Assembly: GCA_003136395.1 (NCBI GenBank)
Contig: PLEH01000120.1
Span: 1-51,496, forward strand
DNA: 51,496 nucleotides
Source: Phenylobacterium sp.
Lineage (GTDB): Bacteria; Pseudomonadota; Alphaproteobacteria; Caulobacterales; Caulobacteraceae
Reading direction: 5' to 3'
The notes under the pieces are model-generated. The model saw only the letters and a list, made by a program, of their open reading frames with translations. It ran no database searches and had not been told where the DNA came from. Of the stretch, positions 1 to 7,669 are shown one piece after another (positions within the stretch are counted from its first letter, which is position 1; each line of letters begins with the position of its first letter). The position numbers and the translations under genes are program-made.

Positions 1-2
1 TG

Positions 3-872
3 CGCGCCACGGTCTTCGTGGAGTGCGGGGCGATGTACCGGGCCGACGGGCCGGCGGAGCTGCGCCCAGTCGGTGAAACCGAGTTCGTGAACGGCGTCGC
101 GGCCATGAGCGCCAGCGGCGGCTATGGCGAAACCCGCGCCTGCGCCGGCATCGTCGGCAAGGCGGACCTGCTGCTGGGCGATGGGGTGAAGCCGGTGCTG
201 GAGGCCCACGTTCTTGCGGGTGGAGGGGGGCAGGCGGCCAGCGGGCGGTTCCGCGGCATCCGCAACTCAGCGTCGTTCGAGGCCGACAAGGAGGTGCTGG
301 GGCCGCTGAACCGGGTGGAGGAAGGCCTCTATCTCGATGCGACCTTCCGCAAGGGGTTCAGGCATCTGGCGCCCATGGGCCTCAGCTTCGACGCCTGGCT
401 GCTGGAGCCGCAGCTACCCGATGTGATCGACCTGGCCCGCGCCTTCCCCGAGACGACGATCATCCTCGACCACGTGGGCACCCCGCTCGGCCGGGGAAGC
501 TTCGAGGGGCGGCTCGCCGAGCGGTTCCCGATCTGGCGCGACAACATCCGCGAACTCGCCAAGTCGCCCAACGCAGCGGTGAAGCTGGGGGGCCTGGCCA
601 TGGCCTTCTGCAACTTCCCGTCGTTCCTCGCCGAGCCGCGCGCGCCGTCCGAACAGCTGGCGGCCGAATGGGGCCCCTATATCGAGACCTGCATCGAGGC
701 TTTCGGTCCCGAGCGCTGCATGTTCGAGAGCAACTTCCCGGTGGACATGGGCGCGTGCACCTACGCGGTCCTGTGGAACGCCTTCAAGCGCATCGCCAAG
801 GGCTATTCGGCCGACGAGAAGACCGCGCTGTTCTCCGGCACGGCGACCAAGGTCTACCGGCTGGCGTACTGA
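3..872 (+). CDS. Amidohydrolase family protein (5' truncated)
   Basis: C-terminal part of a TIM-barrel metal-dependent hydrolase of the amidohydrolase 2 type (COG3618-like). The frame is open to the left window edge, so the gene begins outside; an internal GTG at 18 is probably not the start. Family features visible are ILDHVGTPLG near the middle, VKLGGLAM, and the late strand MFESNFPVD, whose final Asp is normally a metal or general-base residue. Such enzymes cleave lactone or amide bonds, but the substrate cannot be read here. A 19-bp gap separates its stop from the convergent PEP-CTERM gene. Confidence 0.85.
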   Translation, partial: RATVFVECGAMYRADGPAELRPVGETEFVNGVAAMSASGGYGETRACAGIVGKADLLLGDGVKPVLEAHVLAGGGGQAASGRFRGIRNSASFEADKEVLGPLNRVEEGLYLDATFRKGFRHLAPMGLSFDAWLLEPQLPDVIDLARAFPETTIILDHVGTPLGRGSFEGRLAERFPIWRDNIRELAKSPNAAVKLGGLAMAFCNFPSFLAEPRAPSEQLAAEWGPYIETCIEAFGPERCMFESNFPVDMGACTYAVLWNAFKRIAKGYSADEKTALFSGTATKVYRLAY

Positions 873-891
873 GCGGAATTTGAATACCGAC

Positions 892-1503
892 CTAGGCCGC
901 GACCGCCGCCCGCCGACGCCGCAGCGCCGCGCCGGCCAGGCCGAAACCCGCGATCATCAGGGCCCACGCCGAGGGCTCCGGAACGCCGGGCGGGCCCGCG
1001 CTCTCAAGGTCGAGGGAGACGCCGCCGAGGTTGTCGCTCAGAGGTGTGTCATCCACGAAGAAGCGGACCGTCTGCGCGCTAGCCAGGGTGAAGCCAATCC
1101 CGGCCGTAGGCACGAAGCCGGCGGGGATGGCGTCGACGAACAGCGGGCCGGCTTCGTAGACGGAAAGCGCCTGGGCGGCGGTGCTGAAGATCCCGTTCCC
1201 GGGACCGCCGACACTGTAGAGATCGACGTTTCCGCCGCCGAAATCGATGGCGACTTCGTCCAGCCATCCCGTGGAGCAGTTCTCGCCGGAATTGTCGCAG
1301 CCGCTCACCTGGCCCCAGGCGTTCCAGGCGTCATAGGCTCCGCCATTGGCGATGCCGATGTAGTTCGCCGTATAGGTCCCTGGGCCCAGGTTGAGCGTGG
1401 TTCCTGCCGAACTGCGCGCATCGACATCGACGATGGTGGCCCGCGCGGGGGCGGCCGATGCGATCGCGGCCGCGGCGGCCATCGCCAAGATCATCTTCCT
1501 CAT
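892..1503 (-). CDS. PEPxxWA-CTERM sorting domain protein
   Basis: Exported protein of 203 residues. An N-terminal signal peptide (MRKMILAMAAAAAIASA) is followed by a roughly 150-residue beta-rich, Gly/Asp-rich region with one CDNSGENC cysteine pair. The C-terminal sorting signal is VPEPSAWALMIAGFGLAG followed by an RRRR cluster. PEP-CTERM tails are known to be processed by exosortase and tied to surface or exopolysaccharide export; no exosortase is in the window. I chose the ATG at 1503 because the signal peptide starts there and GGAG lies upstream; the frame stays open further 5' but that part looks like non-coding. It is divergent from a two-component pair, with three inverted repeats between them. 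Confidence 0.85.
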   Translation of the reverse strand: MRKMILAMAAAAAIASAAPARATIVDVDARSSAGTTLNLGPGTYTANYIGIANGGAYDAWNAWGQVSGCDNSGENCSTGWLDEVAIDFGGGNVDLYSVGGPGNGIFSTAAQALSVYEAGPLFVDAIPAGFVPTAGIGFTLASAQTVRFFVDDTPLSDNLGGVSLDLESAGPPGVPEPSAWALMIAGFGLAGAALRRRRAAVAA

Positions 1504-1594
1504 GGTGACCACTCCATCTCCCGGCCGCGCGGATGGCGCGCACCCTGTCCGTTCAGGCCGGCATTCTGGGCGCCGGACACCTGGCGGCGCCATT

Positions 1595-1606
1595 GCCTAT
1601 TTAGGC
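1595..1606. promoter_or_regulatory. Inverted repeat GCCTATTTAGGC, copy 1 (candidate operator)
   Basis: GCCTA-TT-TAGGC: two 5-bp arms around TT. It is the first of three identical copies in the divergent intergenic region and lies 92 bp upstream of the PEP-CTERM start. The role as a binding site is inferred from perfect repetition and position. Confidence 0.6.
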
Positions 1607-1633
1607 AGTCAAGGGCTGATTTTATTCGGCAAA

Positions 1634-1650
1634 TTCCCCCTGCAGGGGAA
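1634..1650. repeat. Palindrome centred on CCCCTGCAGGGG
   Basis: CCCCTGCAGGGG (1637-1648) is a perfect 12-bp palindrome flanked by TT and AA, making arms TTCCCC/GGGGAA. It sits between copies 1 and 2 of the GCCTATTTAGGC element. It could be a second regulator's site or part of a promoter architecture. Confidence 0.4.
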
Positions 1651-1655
1651 AAAGC

Positions 1656-1667
1656 GCCTATTTAGGC
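1656..1667. promoter_or_regulatory. Inverted repeat GCCTATTTAGGC, copy 2
   Basis: Identical to the copies at 1595 and 1672. Starts are 61 bp after copy 1 and 16 bp before copy 3. Confidence 0.6.
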
Positions 1668-1671
1668 TATT

Positions 1672-1683
1672 GCCTATTTAGGC
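1672..1683. promoter_or_regulatory. Inverted repeat GCCTATTTAGGC, copy 3
   Basis: Third identical copy, closest to the response-regulator start at 1751 (68 bp away). The paired arrangement with copy 2 (16 bp apart) suggests cooperative binding by a dimeric regulator. Confidence 0.6.
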
Positions 1684-1750
1684 GACGAGCCGATCCTACT
1701 CGCCGAACGGGTTCAGCGACGGCTGTGACGTTTGGGGGGTCTTAGGTCCA

Positions 1751-2350
1751 GTGACGGTGACCGCGCTCTTGGTCGACGACCACCCGTTGTTCCAGGACGG
1801 ATTCGCCGCGATGCTGAGGCATCACCGGCCGGATTGGACGCTGAGGAGCGCCAGTTCCGGCGCCGAGGCCGTGGGGCTGCTGGCCGGGGGCGAACGCCCT
1901 GACCTGGCGATCATCGACATCCAGCTGCCCGACATCGACGGATTCGACGCCGCCCGGGTGATCGCCCAGATGGCGCCCATGGTCAGCCGGGTAATGATCT
2001 CCGGACGCGAAGACGGCGCCGCGCGCCTGCGCAGCCGCGACTGCGGGGCCTCGGGCTTCATCTCCAAGGCCTGGGCGCCGGAACGCATCCTGGACTTGCT
2101 GGAGCAGGTGCTGGCGGGCGGCGTGGCGTTCGAGGCGGCGGAACGAGAAAGCGGCAAGGCGATCACCTCGCGCCAGCTGGAGGTGCTGTCCCTGCTGGCC
2201 GACGGCCATTCCAACAAGGCCATCGAGCGGCGGATGAATATCGCGCCGCGCACGGTGCGCGCCCACCTGACCGAGATCTTCCGGCTGCTGGAAGCCGACG
2301 GGCGCATGCAGGCGATCCTCAAGGCCAGGCAGCTGGGCCTGATCAGGTGA
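1751..2350 (+). CDS. LuxR/NarL-type response regulator
   Basis: Response regulator of 199 residues. The receiver domain (about 1-120) has the acidic pair D9-D10, the phosphoacceptor D56 in LAIIDIQLPDIDG, and a conserved Lys in GFISKAW. The C-terminal LuxR helix-turn-helix (about 135-197) includes ITSRQLEVLSLLADG, SNKAIERRMNI and TVRAHLTEIF. The GTG start at 1751 follows the intergenic operators. Its stop overlaps the start of the hybrid kinase (GTGA), so the two are translationally coupled and probably form one phosphorelay. The three upstream inverted repeats are the obvious candidate target, which would allow autoregulation and control of the divergent PEP-CTERM gene; this is inference. Confidence 0.93.
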   Translation: MTVTALLVDDHPLFQDGFAAMLRHHRPDWTLRSASSGAEAVGLLAGGERPDLAIIDIQLPDIDGFDAARVIAQMAPMVSRVMISGREDGAARLRSRDCGASGFISKAWAPERILDLLEQVLAGGVAFEAAERESGKAITSRQLEVLSLLADGHSNKAIERRMNIAPRTVRAHLTEIFRLLEADGRMQAILKARQLGLIR

Positions 2351-4194
2351 GCGCGGCGGGCGAAGCGCTGGCGCCGGCTCCCGCGCCGACGCCGACAAGC
2401 GCGGGCCTGCGCATCGATCCGGTGCGCGCCGAATGCATCCGAACCCTGTTCCAGCAGATTCCCGCCAGCATCACCGCGGCCGGTGTGGTCATGCTCTACA
2501 TATGCGCCACGGCCGCGCCCTTCCACAGCTGGCGCCGGATCGGGCTGTGGCTGTCGATCCAACTGTCGACCCAGCTGTTCCGGCTGTGGCTGGTGGCCCG
2601 CTACCGGCGAATTTCGGCCAGCGACGATGGGACCCGGCTCGAGGCCGCGGCGCGGCTGAACAGCCTCTACATGCTGAGCGCGGGCCTCGCCTGGGGCTCG
2701 ACGGCCTTCTTCTTCATGGACGTGCGCCAGCCGATCACCGTGGCGCTGACGCTGTGCGGCCTCTACGGCGTCACCGGGGGCAGCGTGCCGGGCAATGCCT
2801 ACAATCCGCAGGGGCTGTACGCCTTCATCGGGGCCGTCTTCGGCCTGGTGATGCTGCGGTTCCTGCTGATCGGCCAGTACGCCTATGACGTCCTTGGCCT
2901 GGCCTCGATCGGCTATTCGGGGATCCTGGTGATGTTCTGCCGGGTGCAGAACCGCGAACTGAAGGAAGGCTTCGCGATCCGCTTCGAGAACCGCCGGCTG
3001 CTGGCCGCGCTGGAGGTGGAGAAGGCCGAGGCGGAGGCCGCCCGGGCGCGGGCCGAAAAGGCCAACCTCGCCAAGTCGCAGCTGCTGGCCGCCGCCAGCC
3101 ACGATCTGCGCCAGCCGCTGCATGCGCTGTCGCTATTCTCCGGCTCCCTGCAGTCGCTGGCGCTGGACGACGAGGCCAAGGACGTGGCCAGCCGCATCCA
3201 GGCCAATGTCGCGGCCATGGAGAAGCTGTTCAACGGCCTCCTGGACATCTCGCGGCTGGAGGCCGGCGTCGTGCAGAGCCATCGCGAGCCGATCTCCTGC
3301 CAGGACCTGTTCGACCGGCTGGCCGGCTATTTCGACCCGGTGGCCGAGCAGCAGGGGCTGGACCTGCGGTTCCGCGACACGGACCATTGGATCGACTCGG
3401 ACGCCGCGCTCACCGAGCAGATCTGCGTGAACCTGGTGACCAATGCGCTCCGCTACACCCGCACCGGCGGCATATTGGTGGCGGCGCGCCGGCGGCAGGG
3501 CCGCGTCTCCATCGAGGTCAGCGACACCGGCGTCGGCATCGCGCGCGCCGACCAGGGGCGGATCTTCGACGAGTTCGTGCAGATCGGAAATCCGGAGCGC
3601 GACCGGAGCAAGGGCCTGGGGCTGGGCCTGGCCATCGCGCAGCGCCTGGCGGCGATCCTGGAAAGCCGCATCGAGATCTCCTCGGTGGAGGGGCGCGGGT
3701 CGCGGTTCAGCCTGTCGCTCCCCGGCGCGGAGCCGGCGAAGGTTCCCAAGACCGCCACGGCGCCCGACCTGATGCAGGGCATGCGGCTGCTGCTGGTCGA
3801 CGACGACGCCATGGTGCGCGAGGGCGCGGGCTTGCTGCTGCGGCGATGGGGCGTGGAGGCCGCGGCCGTGCCGGACCTGGCCGCGGCCGAGGCGCTGATC
3901 GCCGAACAGTTGAAGGATGCGGGCGGCGCGAGGTTCGACATCTGCCTGGCCGACTATCGCCTGCCGGGCGATGTCAACGGCCTGGGGGTCATCGCGCGGC
4001 TGGCGGGGCTGGCCGGCGCGCCCAGGAGCTTCTGCCTGGTCACCGGGGACATGGGACCCGAGGTGCTGGCCGCCGCCGACGCGGCGGGCGTGCCGATCAT
4101 CCACAAACCCTTGCATCCGGCGCGGCTGCGGGCGCTCTTGAACCACCTGGCCGCCGGGGCCACGGAGCGGCGCGGCCACGCCCGGGCCGGTTGA
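2347..4194 (+). CDS. Hybrid sensor histidine kinase with C-terminal receiver
   Basis: Hybrid kinase of 615 residues. The first ~210 residues hold about six hydrophobic segments with no recognisable large periplasmic domain. A charged helical linker (about 212-245) is rich in EAEAARARAEKA. The HisKA box is ASHDLRQPLHALSLF with phosphoacceptor H252. The ATPase domain has an N-box (CVNLVTNALRYT), G1 (DTGVGIA), F-box (FDEFVQ) and G2 (GLGLGLAIAQRL). A receiver domain follows from about 475, with acidic LLVDDDA and phospho-site D536 in CLADYRLPGD. The GTG start overlaps the regulator's stop by 4 bp. Membrane sensing with intramolecular transfer to D536 and then the partner regulator is the expected mode; the stimulus is unknown. 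Confidence 0.92.
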   Translation: MSAAGEALAPAPAPTPTSAGLRIDPVRAECIRTLFQQIPASITAAGVVMLYICATAAPFHSWRRIGLWLSIQLSTQLFRLWLVARYRRISASDDGTRLEAAARLNSLYMLSAGLAWGSTAFFFMDVRQPITVALTLCGLYGVTGGSVPGNAYNPQGLYAFIGAVFGLVMLRFLLIGQYAYDVLGLASIGYSGILVMFCRVQNRELKEGFAIRFENRRLLAALEVEKAEAEAARARAEKANLAKSQLLAAASHDLRQPLHALSLFSGSLQSLALDDEAKDVASRIQANVAAMEKLFNGLLDISRLEAGVVQSHREPISCQDLFDRLAGYFDPVAEQQGLDLRFRDTDHWIDSDAALTEQICVNLVTNALRYTRTGGILVAARRRQGRVSIEVSDTGVGIARADQGRIFDEFVQIGNPERDRSKGLGLGLAIAQRLAAILESRIEISSVEGRGSRFSLSLPGAEPAKVPKTATAPDLMQGMRLLLVDDDAMVREGAGLLLRRWGVEAAAVPDLAAAEALIAEQLKDAGGARFDICLADYRLPGDVNGLGVIARLAGLAGAPRSFCLVTGDMGPEVLAAADAAGVPIIHKPLHPARLRALLNHLAAGATERRGHARAG

Positions 4195-4230
4195 GCCGCA
4201 AGTCGCGACCTGAATGACCTGGAGAGTCCC

Positions 4231-5127
4231 ATGAAGCGTGTGATCCTGCTGGCCGCCGTCCTGGCGCTCGCCGCCTCGCCGCAGATGGCGTCGGCCAAGG
4301 CGGTCGGCCATCCGGCCATGCCGGCGGCGATCTTCACCGATCCGCCGGCCGACGCGGCCCACCCGCCCCGGATGGAGGTGCTGCATATCCCGAGCGGCGG
4401 GGTGAAGATCAATGGCGTGGCCTATCTGGCCGCAGGCGCCGGCCCGCACCCGACGCTGGTCCTGCTGCATGGACTGCCGGGCAACGAGAAGAACCTGGAC
4501 CTGGCCCAGGCGGTGCGCCGCGCCGGCTGGAACGTCGTCACCTTCAACTATCGCGGCTCCTGGGGCAGTCCCGGGACCTTCAGCTTCGAGGGCAACCTGG
4601 CCGACGCGCGCGCCGTGCTGGCCTTCGTGCGCGATCCGGCCAACGCCACGCCCCTGAGGATCGACCCGAAGAAGCTGGTCATCGGCGGCCACAGCATGGG
4701 CGGCTGGGTGACGGCGCTCACCGCCGCGCAGGACACGGGCCTCGCCGGCGCCATCATGATCTCGGCGGCGGACATGGGCGGGCGCGGGGCCACCTCCGCG
4801 GCCAGGCCGGCGATCGTCAAGTCGATGTCGGAGGACATGGAGACCCTGTCGTCGACCACGCCGGAGAAAATGGCCGACGAGATCATCGCCTTTTCGCCGC
4901 GCCTGTCGTTCAACGCCGAGGTGGTCAAGGGACTCTCGACCAAGCCGCTCCTGGTGCTGACGTCGGACGACGGCCTGGCGGCCAATGCGGAAAAGCTGGT
5001 GAAGGCGATCAAGGCGGACGGGGGACGCCAGGTGAGCCTGCATCACGAGGCCACCGATCACAGCTGGAGCGGCAAACGGCTCGCGCTCGAGGCGCTGGTG
5101 ATTACCTGGCTGCAGGGTCTGAAATAA
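4231..5127 (+). CDS. Exported alpha/beta hydrolase
   Basis: Protein of 298 residues with a clear signal peptide (MKRVILLAAVLALAASPQMASA), so periplasmic. The alpha/beta-hydrolase core has the oxyanion-type LLHGLPGNEKN, a nucleophile elbow GGHSMGGW with S155, a late acidic TSDDG and the catalytic His in ATDHSWSG. The best general description is a dienelactone hydrolase/esterase-like enzyme; the substrate is unknown. It lies 36 bp after the hybrid kinase and may share its transcript. An ATG with TGGAGAG upstream supports the start. A long palindromic repeat begins 7 bp after the stop. Confidence 0.9.
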   Translation: MKRVILLAAVLALAASPQMASAKAVGHPAMPAAIFTDPPADAAHPPRMEVLHIPSGGVKINGVAYLAAGAGPHPTLVLLHGLPGNEKNLDLAQAVRRAGWNVVTFNYRGSWGSPGTFSFEGNLADARAVLAFVRDPANATPLRIDPKKLVIGGHSMGGWVTALTAAQDTGLAGAIMISAADMGGRGATSAARPAIVKSMSEDMETLSSTTPEKMADEIIAFSPRLSFNAEVVKGLSTKPLLVLTSDDGLAANAEKLVKAIKADGGRQVSLHHEATDHSWSGKRLALEALVITWLQGLK

Positions 5128-5133
5128 ATAGAG

Positions 5134-5259
5134 CCGCTCATCCCGGCGAAAGCCGGGACCCAGATCTCAAAGCTGGGTGGCGGCCTGGCCCGGCTCTGCG
5201 CCCATAGCGCCCGCCGCTGTAATTTCCGTCTGGGTCCCGGCCTTCGCCGGGATGAGCGG
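5134..5259. repeat. Palindromic intergenic repeat, type A copy 1
   Basis: Two ~31-bp arms in inverted orientation (5134-5164 and 5229-5259), each containing GCTCATCCCGGCGAA and GCCGGGACCCAG, flank about 64 bp. A second copy is at 15050-15176 and a degenerate half copy at 31714-31735. It lies at the junction of convergent genes and could act as a bidirectional terminator. The right part is also read as the 3' coding end of the minus-strand membrane protein. Confidence 0.8.
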
Positions 5260-5640
5260 AATTGACGAGGCGCCGTCTTCGGACTCACGGCGGCGGTGGG
5301 ACCGCACGTCGCCCTGGGCGATCTGGCGGAAGCGGGCGATGTAGATGGGCGCCGACCCCATCAGGACGCCGGCCATGTCGGCGAACATGTGCGGCGCCGA
5401 GATCTCCTGGCCGAGGAAGCACGGCGTGACGCCGACGCCCAGCACCACCCACATGGCCACCATGGCGATGTCGCCGCGGCGTACGAAGGGCAAGATCCCG
5501 TAGGCCCCGGCGGTGACGCCGTAGAAGGTGAACATGTGGACCGGGATGCTGTCCGGAAGGATCGCGGCGCGGAGCGACAGCGGCGAGACCAGCACCAACG
5601 CGCAGACCAGCACCACCAGCGCGGACGCCAGCCGCATCAT
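5167..5640 (-). CDS. Small integral membrane protein with repeat-derived C-terminus
   Basis: Unrecognised membrane protein, 157 residues from the ATG at 5640 (adjacent ATG at 5637; a TTG at 5754 would add 38 residues). About four hydrophobic helices span residues 1-110: LASALVVLVCALVLVS, VHMFTFYGVTAGAYGILPF, MVAMWVVLGVGVTPCFL and MFADMAGVLMGSAPIYIA. The last ~40 residues are encoded inside the palindromic repeat and contain SIPLIPAKAGTQ, the usual translation of this repeat type. The native stop was probably lost when the element arrived. Function unknown. Confidence 0.6.
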   Translation of the reverse strand: MMRLASALVVLVCALVLVSPLSLRAAILPDSIPVHMFTFYGVTAGAYGILPFVRRGDIAMVAMWVVLGVGVTPCFLGQEISAPHMFADMAGVLMGSAPIYIARFRQIAQGDVRSHRRRESEDGASSIPLIPAKAGTQTEITAAGAMGAEPGQAATQL

Positions 5641-5812
5641 CCACAGGGAAGGCGTCGGAAACACGTGTCGGACTTCCGTCAGAAAGGCGGCGTCCCGGAT
5701 GAGGGGGCGGCCGAATTGGCGATCATCGTCCTTCTCTAGGGCCGCGCCCGTCAATTCAGGGTGAATTTTCCTGGTTAGCGAGAGCTGAAACCGGGGCCGG
5801 CGACCCCTCGCC

Positions 5813-6187
5813 CTACGCCAGCCGGCCCGCGAACATCATGCGGTGGCCGGCCGGGGTGGCGACGGCGATCTCGCGCATCCCCCAGGGCCTGTCGGCCAGG
5901 GACGACAGCACGATCGCGCCGCGCGCGGCGATCGCCTCGGCGTAGGCGTCGACATCGGCGAGCTCGAAGTAGCCGAAGTAGCTGTGCGAGCCGAGGGCGG
6001 CGGGCGCGAGATCGTCGGCGCACTCGCCGAGCATGACGCCATGGCCGTCGAGCGCCAGGAACAGCCAGCCCGGCGGGCTCTCGCGCCGCGCGAACCCCAG
6101 CACGCCGCACCAGTAGGCCTCGGCCTCCGCGAGGCTCGGGACCGCCAGCACGAACTGGGTGCGGATCACGCTCGGTTGCTCAGCCAT
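5813..6187 (-). CDS. VOC (glyoxalase/bleomycin resistance) family protein
   Basis: Small vicinal-oxygen-chelate fold protein of 124 residues. It opens with VIRTQFVLAVPSLAEAEAYW, has the second beta-alpha module around YFGYFELADVDAYAEAI, and ends with the family-typical ATPAGHRMMFAGRL. The ATG at 6187 is preferred over an upstream in-frame ATG at 6301 because the VOC fold begins at once and the extra N-terminus is low-complexity basic sequence. The Arg/His pattern is loose, so enzymatic activity cannot be assumed. Confidence 0.85.
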   Translation of the reverse strand: MAEQPSVIRTQFVLAVPSLAEAEAYWCGVLGFARRESPPGWLFLALDGHGVMLGECADDLAPAALGSHSYFGYFELADVDAYAEAIAARGAIVLSSLADRPWGMREIAVATPAGHRMMFAGRLA

Positions 6188-6281
6188 GGCGGTCTTCGGG
6201 CGACATGCGCCGCAGTCTTTCGCAAAGGCGCGGCGTCGCCAAGCCGTTGGCGGAATGACCGGGGGCCTGTAGGAATGACCC

Positions 6282-6476
6282 ATGCCCGGGGTGACCGACA
6301 TCGCCGTCTACCAGAAGCTCTCGGAAGTCGCCGACGAGCTGGACCAGTTGGCCTCCGAGGGGGTGAGCCTGGTGGGCGAGGTCGCGCTCGGCACCGCGTC
6401 CAAGACCGTGCGCGGCATGGCCAGCGCCGTCTACCAACGCATCATGTCCGACGCCGACGAGAAGCTGGACAGCTAG
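6282..6476 (+). CDS. Small hypothetical protein, 64 aa
   Basis: Predicted soluble, acidic 64-residue protein (MPGVTDIAVYQKLSEVADEL...), probably two amphipathic helices (about 8-25 and 36-60). No family recognised. It has an ATG start, divergent from the VOC gene, with a 94-bp intergenic region between them. Codon use is like its neighbours. It may be a small cytoplasmic helper protein, but there is no functional evidence. Confidence 0.55.
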   Translation: MPGVTDIAVYQKLSEVADELDQLASEGVSLVGEVALGTASKTVRGMASAVYQRIMSDADEKLDS

Positions 6477-6562
6477 GGCCGGCGCGACCGTGGTCTTGCA
6501 TGGCCGGCTTGCCATGCCCGCGGAACTGGCGAGGATGACGCCAACCAAACGAGGGGGACACC

Positions 6563-7036
6563 ATGAAGATCGCAAGCCTGACCGCCCTGGCCGCGGCCCT
6601 GACCTTGAGCGTGGGGTCCCTCAGCGCGGGCGCGGCGCGGGCGGCCGGGCCGCCGGCCAATCTGAAGCCGACCCACGTGGATGGCTCGGGGCTGAACGTC
6701 CTGGACCTGGAAGGACAGAAGGCCTGGTACGCCGACAAGCTCGGGATGGTGCTCGTCAACACCATCAAGCGGGCCGACAAGCCCTACGAATACATCATGG
6801 GCTTCGGCGACGGCGAAGGCCGGGCGATCATCGCGCTCCTGCTGTCGCCGCAGCGTCCGCCGGGCCCCAACGCCTATGGCCGCATCATCCTGGCCGTGCC
6901 CAACGCCAAGGGCCTGGCCGACTGGCTGAAGACCCAAGGGGTCGACAACCGCGAGGTGATCCCGAACGCGGCCTATTTCATCCATGACCCCGAGGGCAAC
7001 AATATCGAGCTCTACACGGCTCCGCCGAAGACGTAG
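6563..7036 (+). CDS. Exported VOC family protein
   Basis: Protein of 157 residues with a signal peptide (MKIASLTALAAALTLSVGSL, cleavage near AARAA), which is unusual for this mostly cytoplasmic fold. The single VOC module includes LNVLDLEGQKAWYADKLGM, EYIMGFGDGEGRAIIALLL, and the C-terminal IHDPEGNNIELY, whose Glu is the usual metal ligand. The ATG follows GAGGGGGACACC, a good ribosome-binding site. It precedes the methyltransferase-like gene by 8 bp, so they are likely co-transcribed. Substrate unknown. Confidence 0.85.
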   Translation: MKIASLTALAAALTLSVGSLSAGAARAAGPPANLKPTHVDGSGLNVLDLEGQKAWYADKLGMVLVNTIKRADKPYEYIMGFGDGEGRAIIALLLSPQRPPGPNAYGRIILAVPNAKGLADWLKTQGVDNREVIPNAAYFIHDPEGNNIELYTAPPKT

Positions 7037-7044
7037 GGCCGGTC

Positions 7045-7608
7045 GTGGCGCCGCTGCACCGGCTGATCCCCTATGGGCTGGTGGTCCTGATGGCGGGCAT
7101 GGAGGTCTACGCCAGCCGCCTGCGGCGCGGCGACGCCCAGAACCGCGACCGGGGCAGCTTCTTCGCGGCCATCGCCGCGATCGGCGCCGGCTACTGGATC
7201 ACCTTCAGCCTCTGGAGCCTTGATCGGGCGATCTGGCCGCTCGGCGAATGGGCGCTCTGGACGGGCGCGGCGGCGGCGCTCGCGGGCATGGCGCTACGGG
7301 TCTGGAGCGTCGCCACGCTCGGCCGCTATTTCACCTATGTGGTCATGGTGTCGCCGGACCAGAAGGTGGTGGAGACCGGGCCCTACCGGCTGCTGCGCCA
7401 CCCGTCCTATTCCGGCGGCCTTCTGACCGGCGTCGGGATCGGGCTCTCGCTGCGTTTTGGCCTGGCGCCATTGGTCATCGGCGCCACGACGCTCGCGGGC
7501 TACCTGATCCGCATGAGGGTCGAGGAGCGGGCGCTGGCCGAAGGGATCGGCGAGCCCTATCGCGCCTACATGAGCCGCACCAAGCGGCTGATCCCCTTTA
7601 TCTGGTGA
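7045..7608 (+). CDS. Isoprenylcysteine carboxylmethyltransferase family protein
   Basis: Membrane protein of 187 residues with about five hydrophobic segments. It carries the hallmark of the ICMT/phospholipid methyltransferase fold, VETGPYRLLRHPSYSGG (about 108-124), followed by a conserved RVEERALAEGIGEPY near the C-terminus that normally binds S-adenosylmethionine. It probably methylates a small lipophilic acceptor in the inner membrane. The GTG start lies 8 bp after the preceding VOC gene. Confidence 0.88.
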   Translation: MAPLHRLIPYGLVVLMAGMEVYASRLRRGDAQNRDRGSFFAAIAAIGAGYWITFSLWSLDRAIWPLGEWALWTGAAAALAGMALRVWSVATLGRYFTYVVMVSPDQKVVETGPYRLLRHPSYSGGLLTGVGIGLSLRFGLAPLVIGATTLAGYLIRMRVEERALAEGIGEPYRAYMSRTKRLIPFIW

Positions 7609-7669
7609 GGATCTCGTCACAGAAGCGCCGAAGTCGGGCCGGAGTCTCGCGGTCCCGCGGGGACCCGAC

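Noticed and set aside
3133-5061. 642-residue minus-strand frame
   Set aside because: It lies opposite the hybrid kinase and hydrolase genes, both with clear domains; its sequence is Arg/Gly/His-rich low complexity, typical of GC-rich antisense frames.
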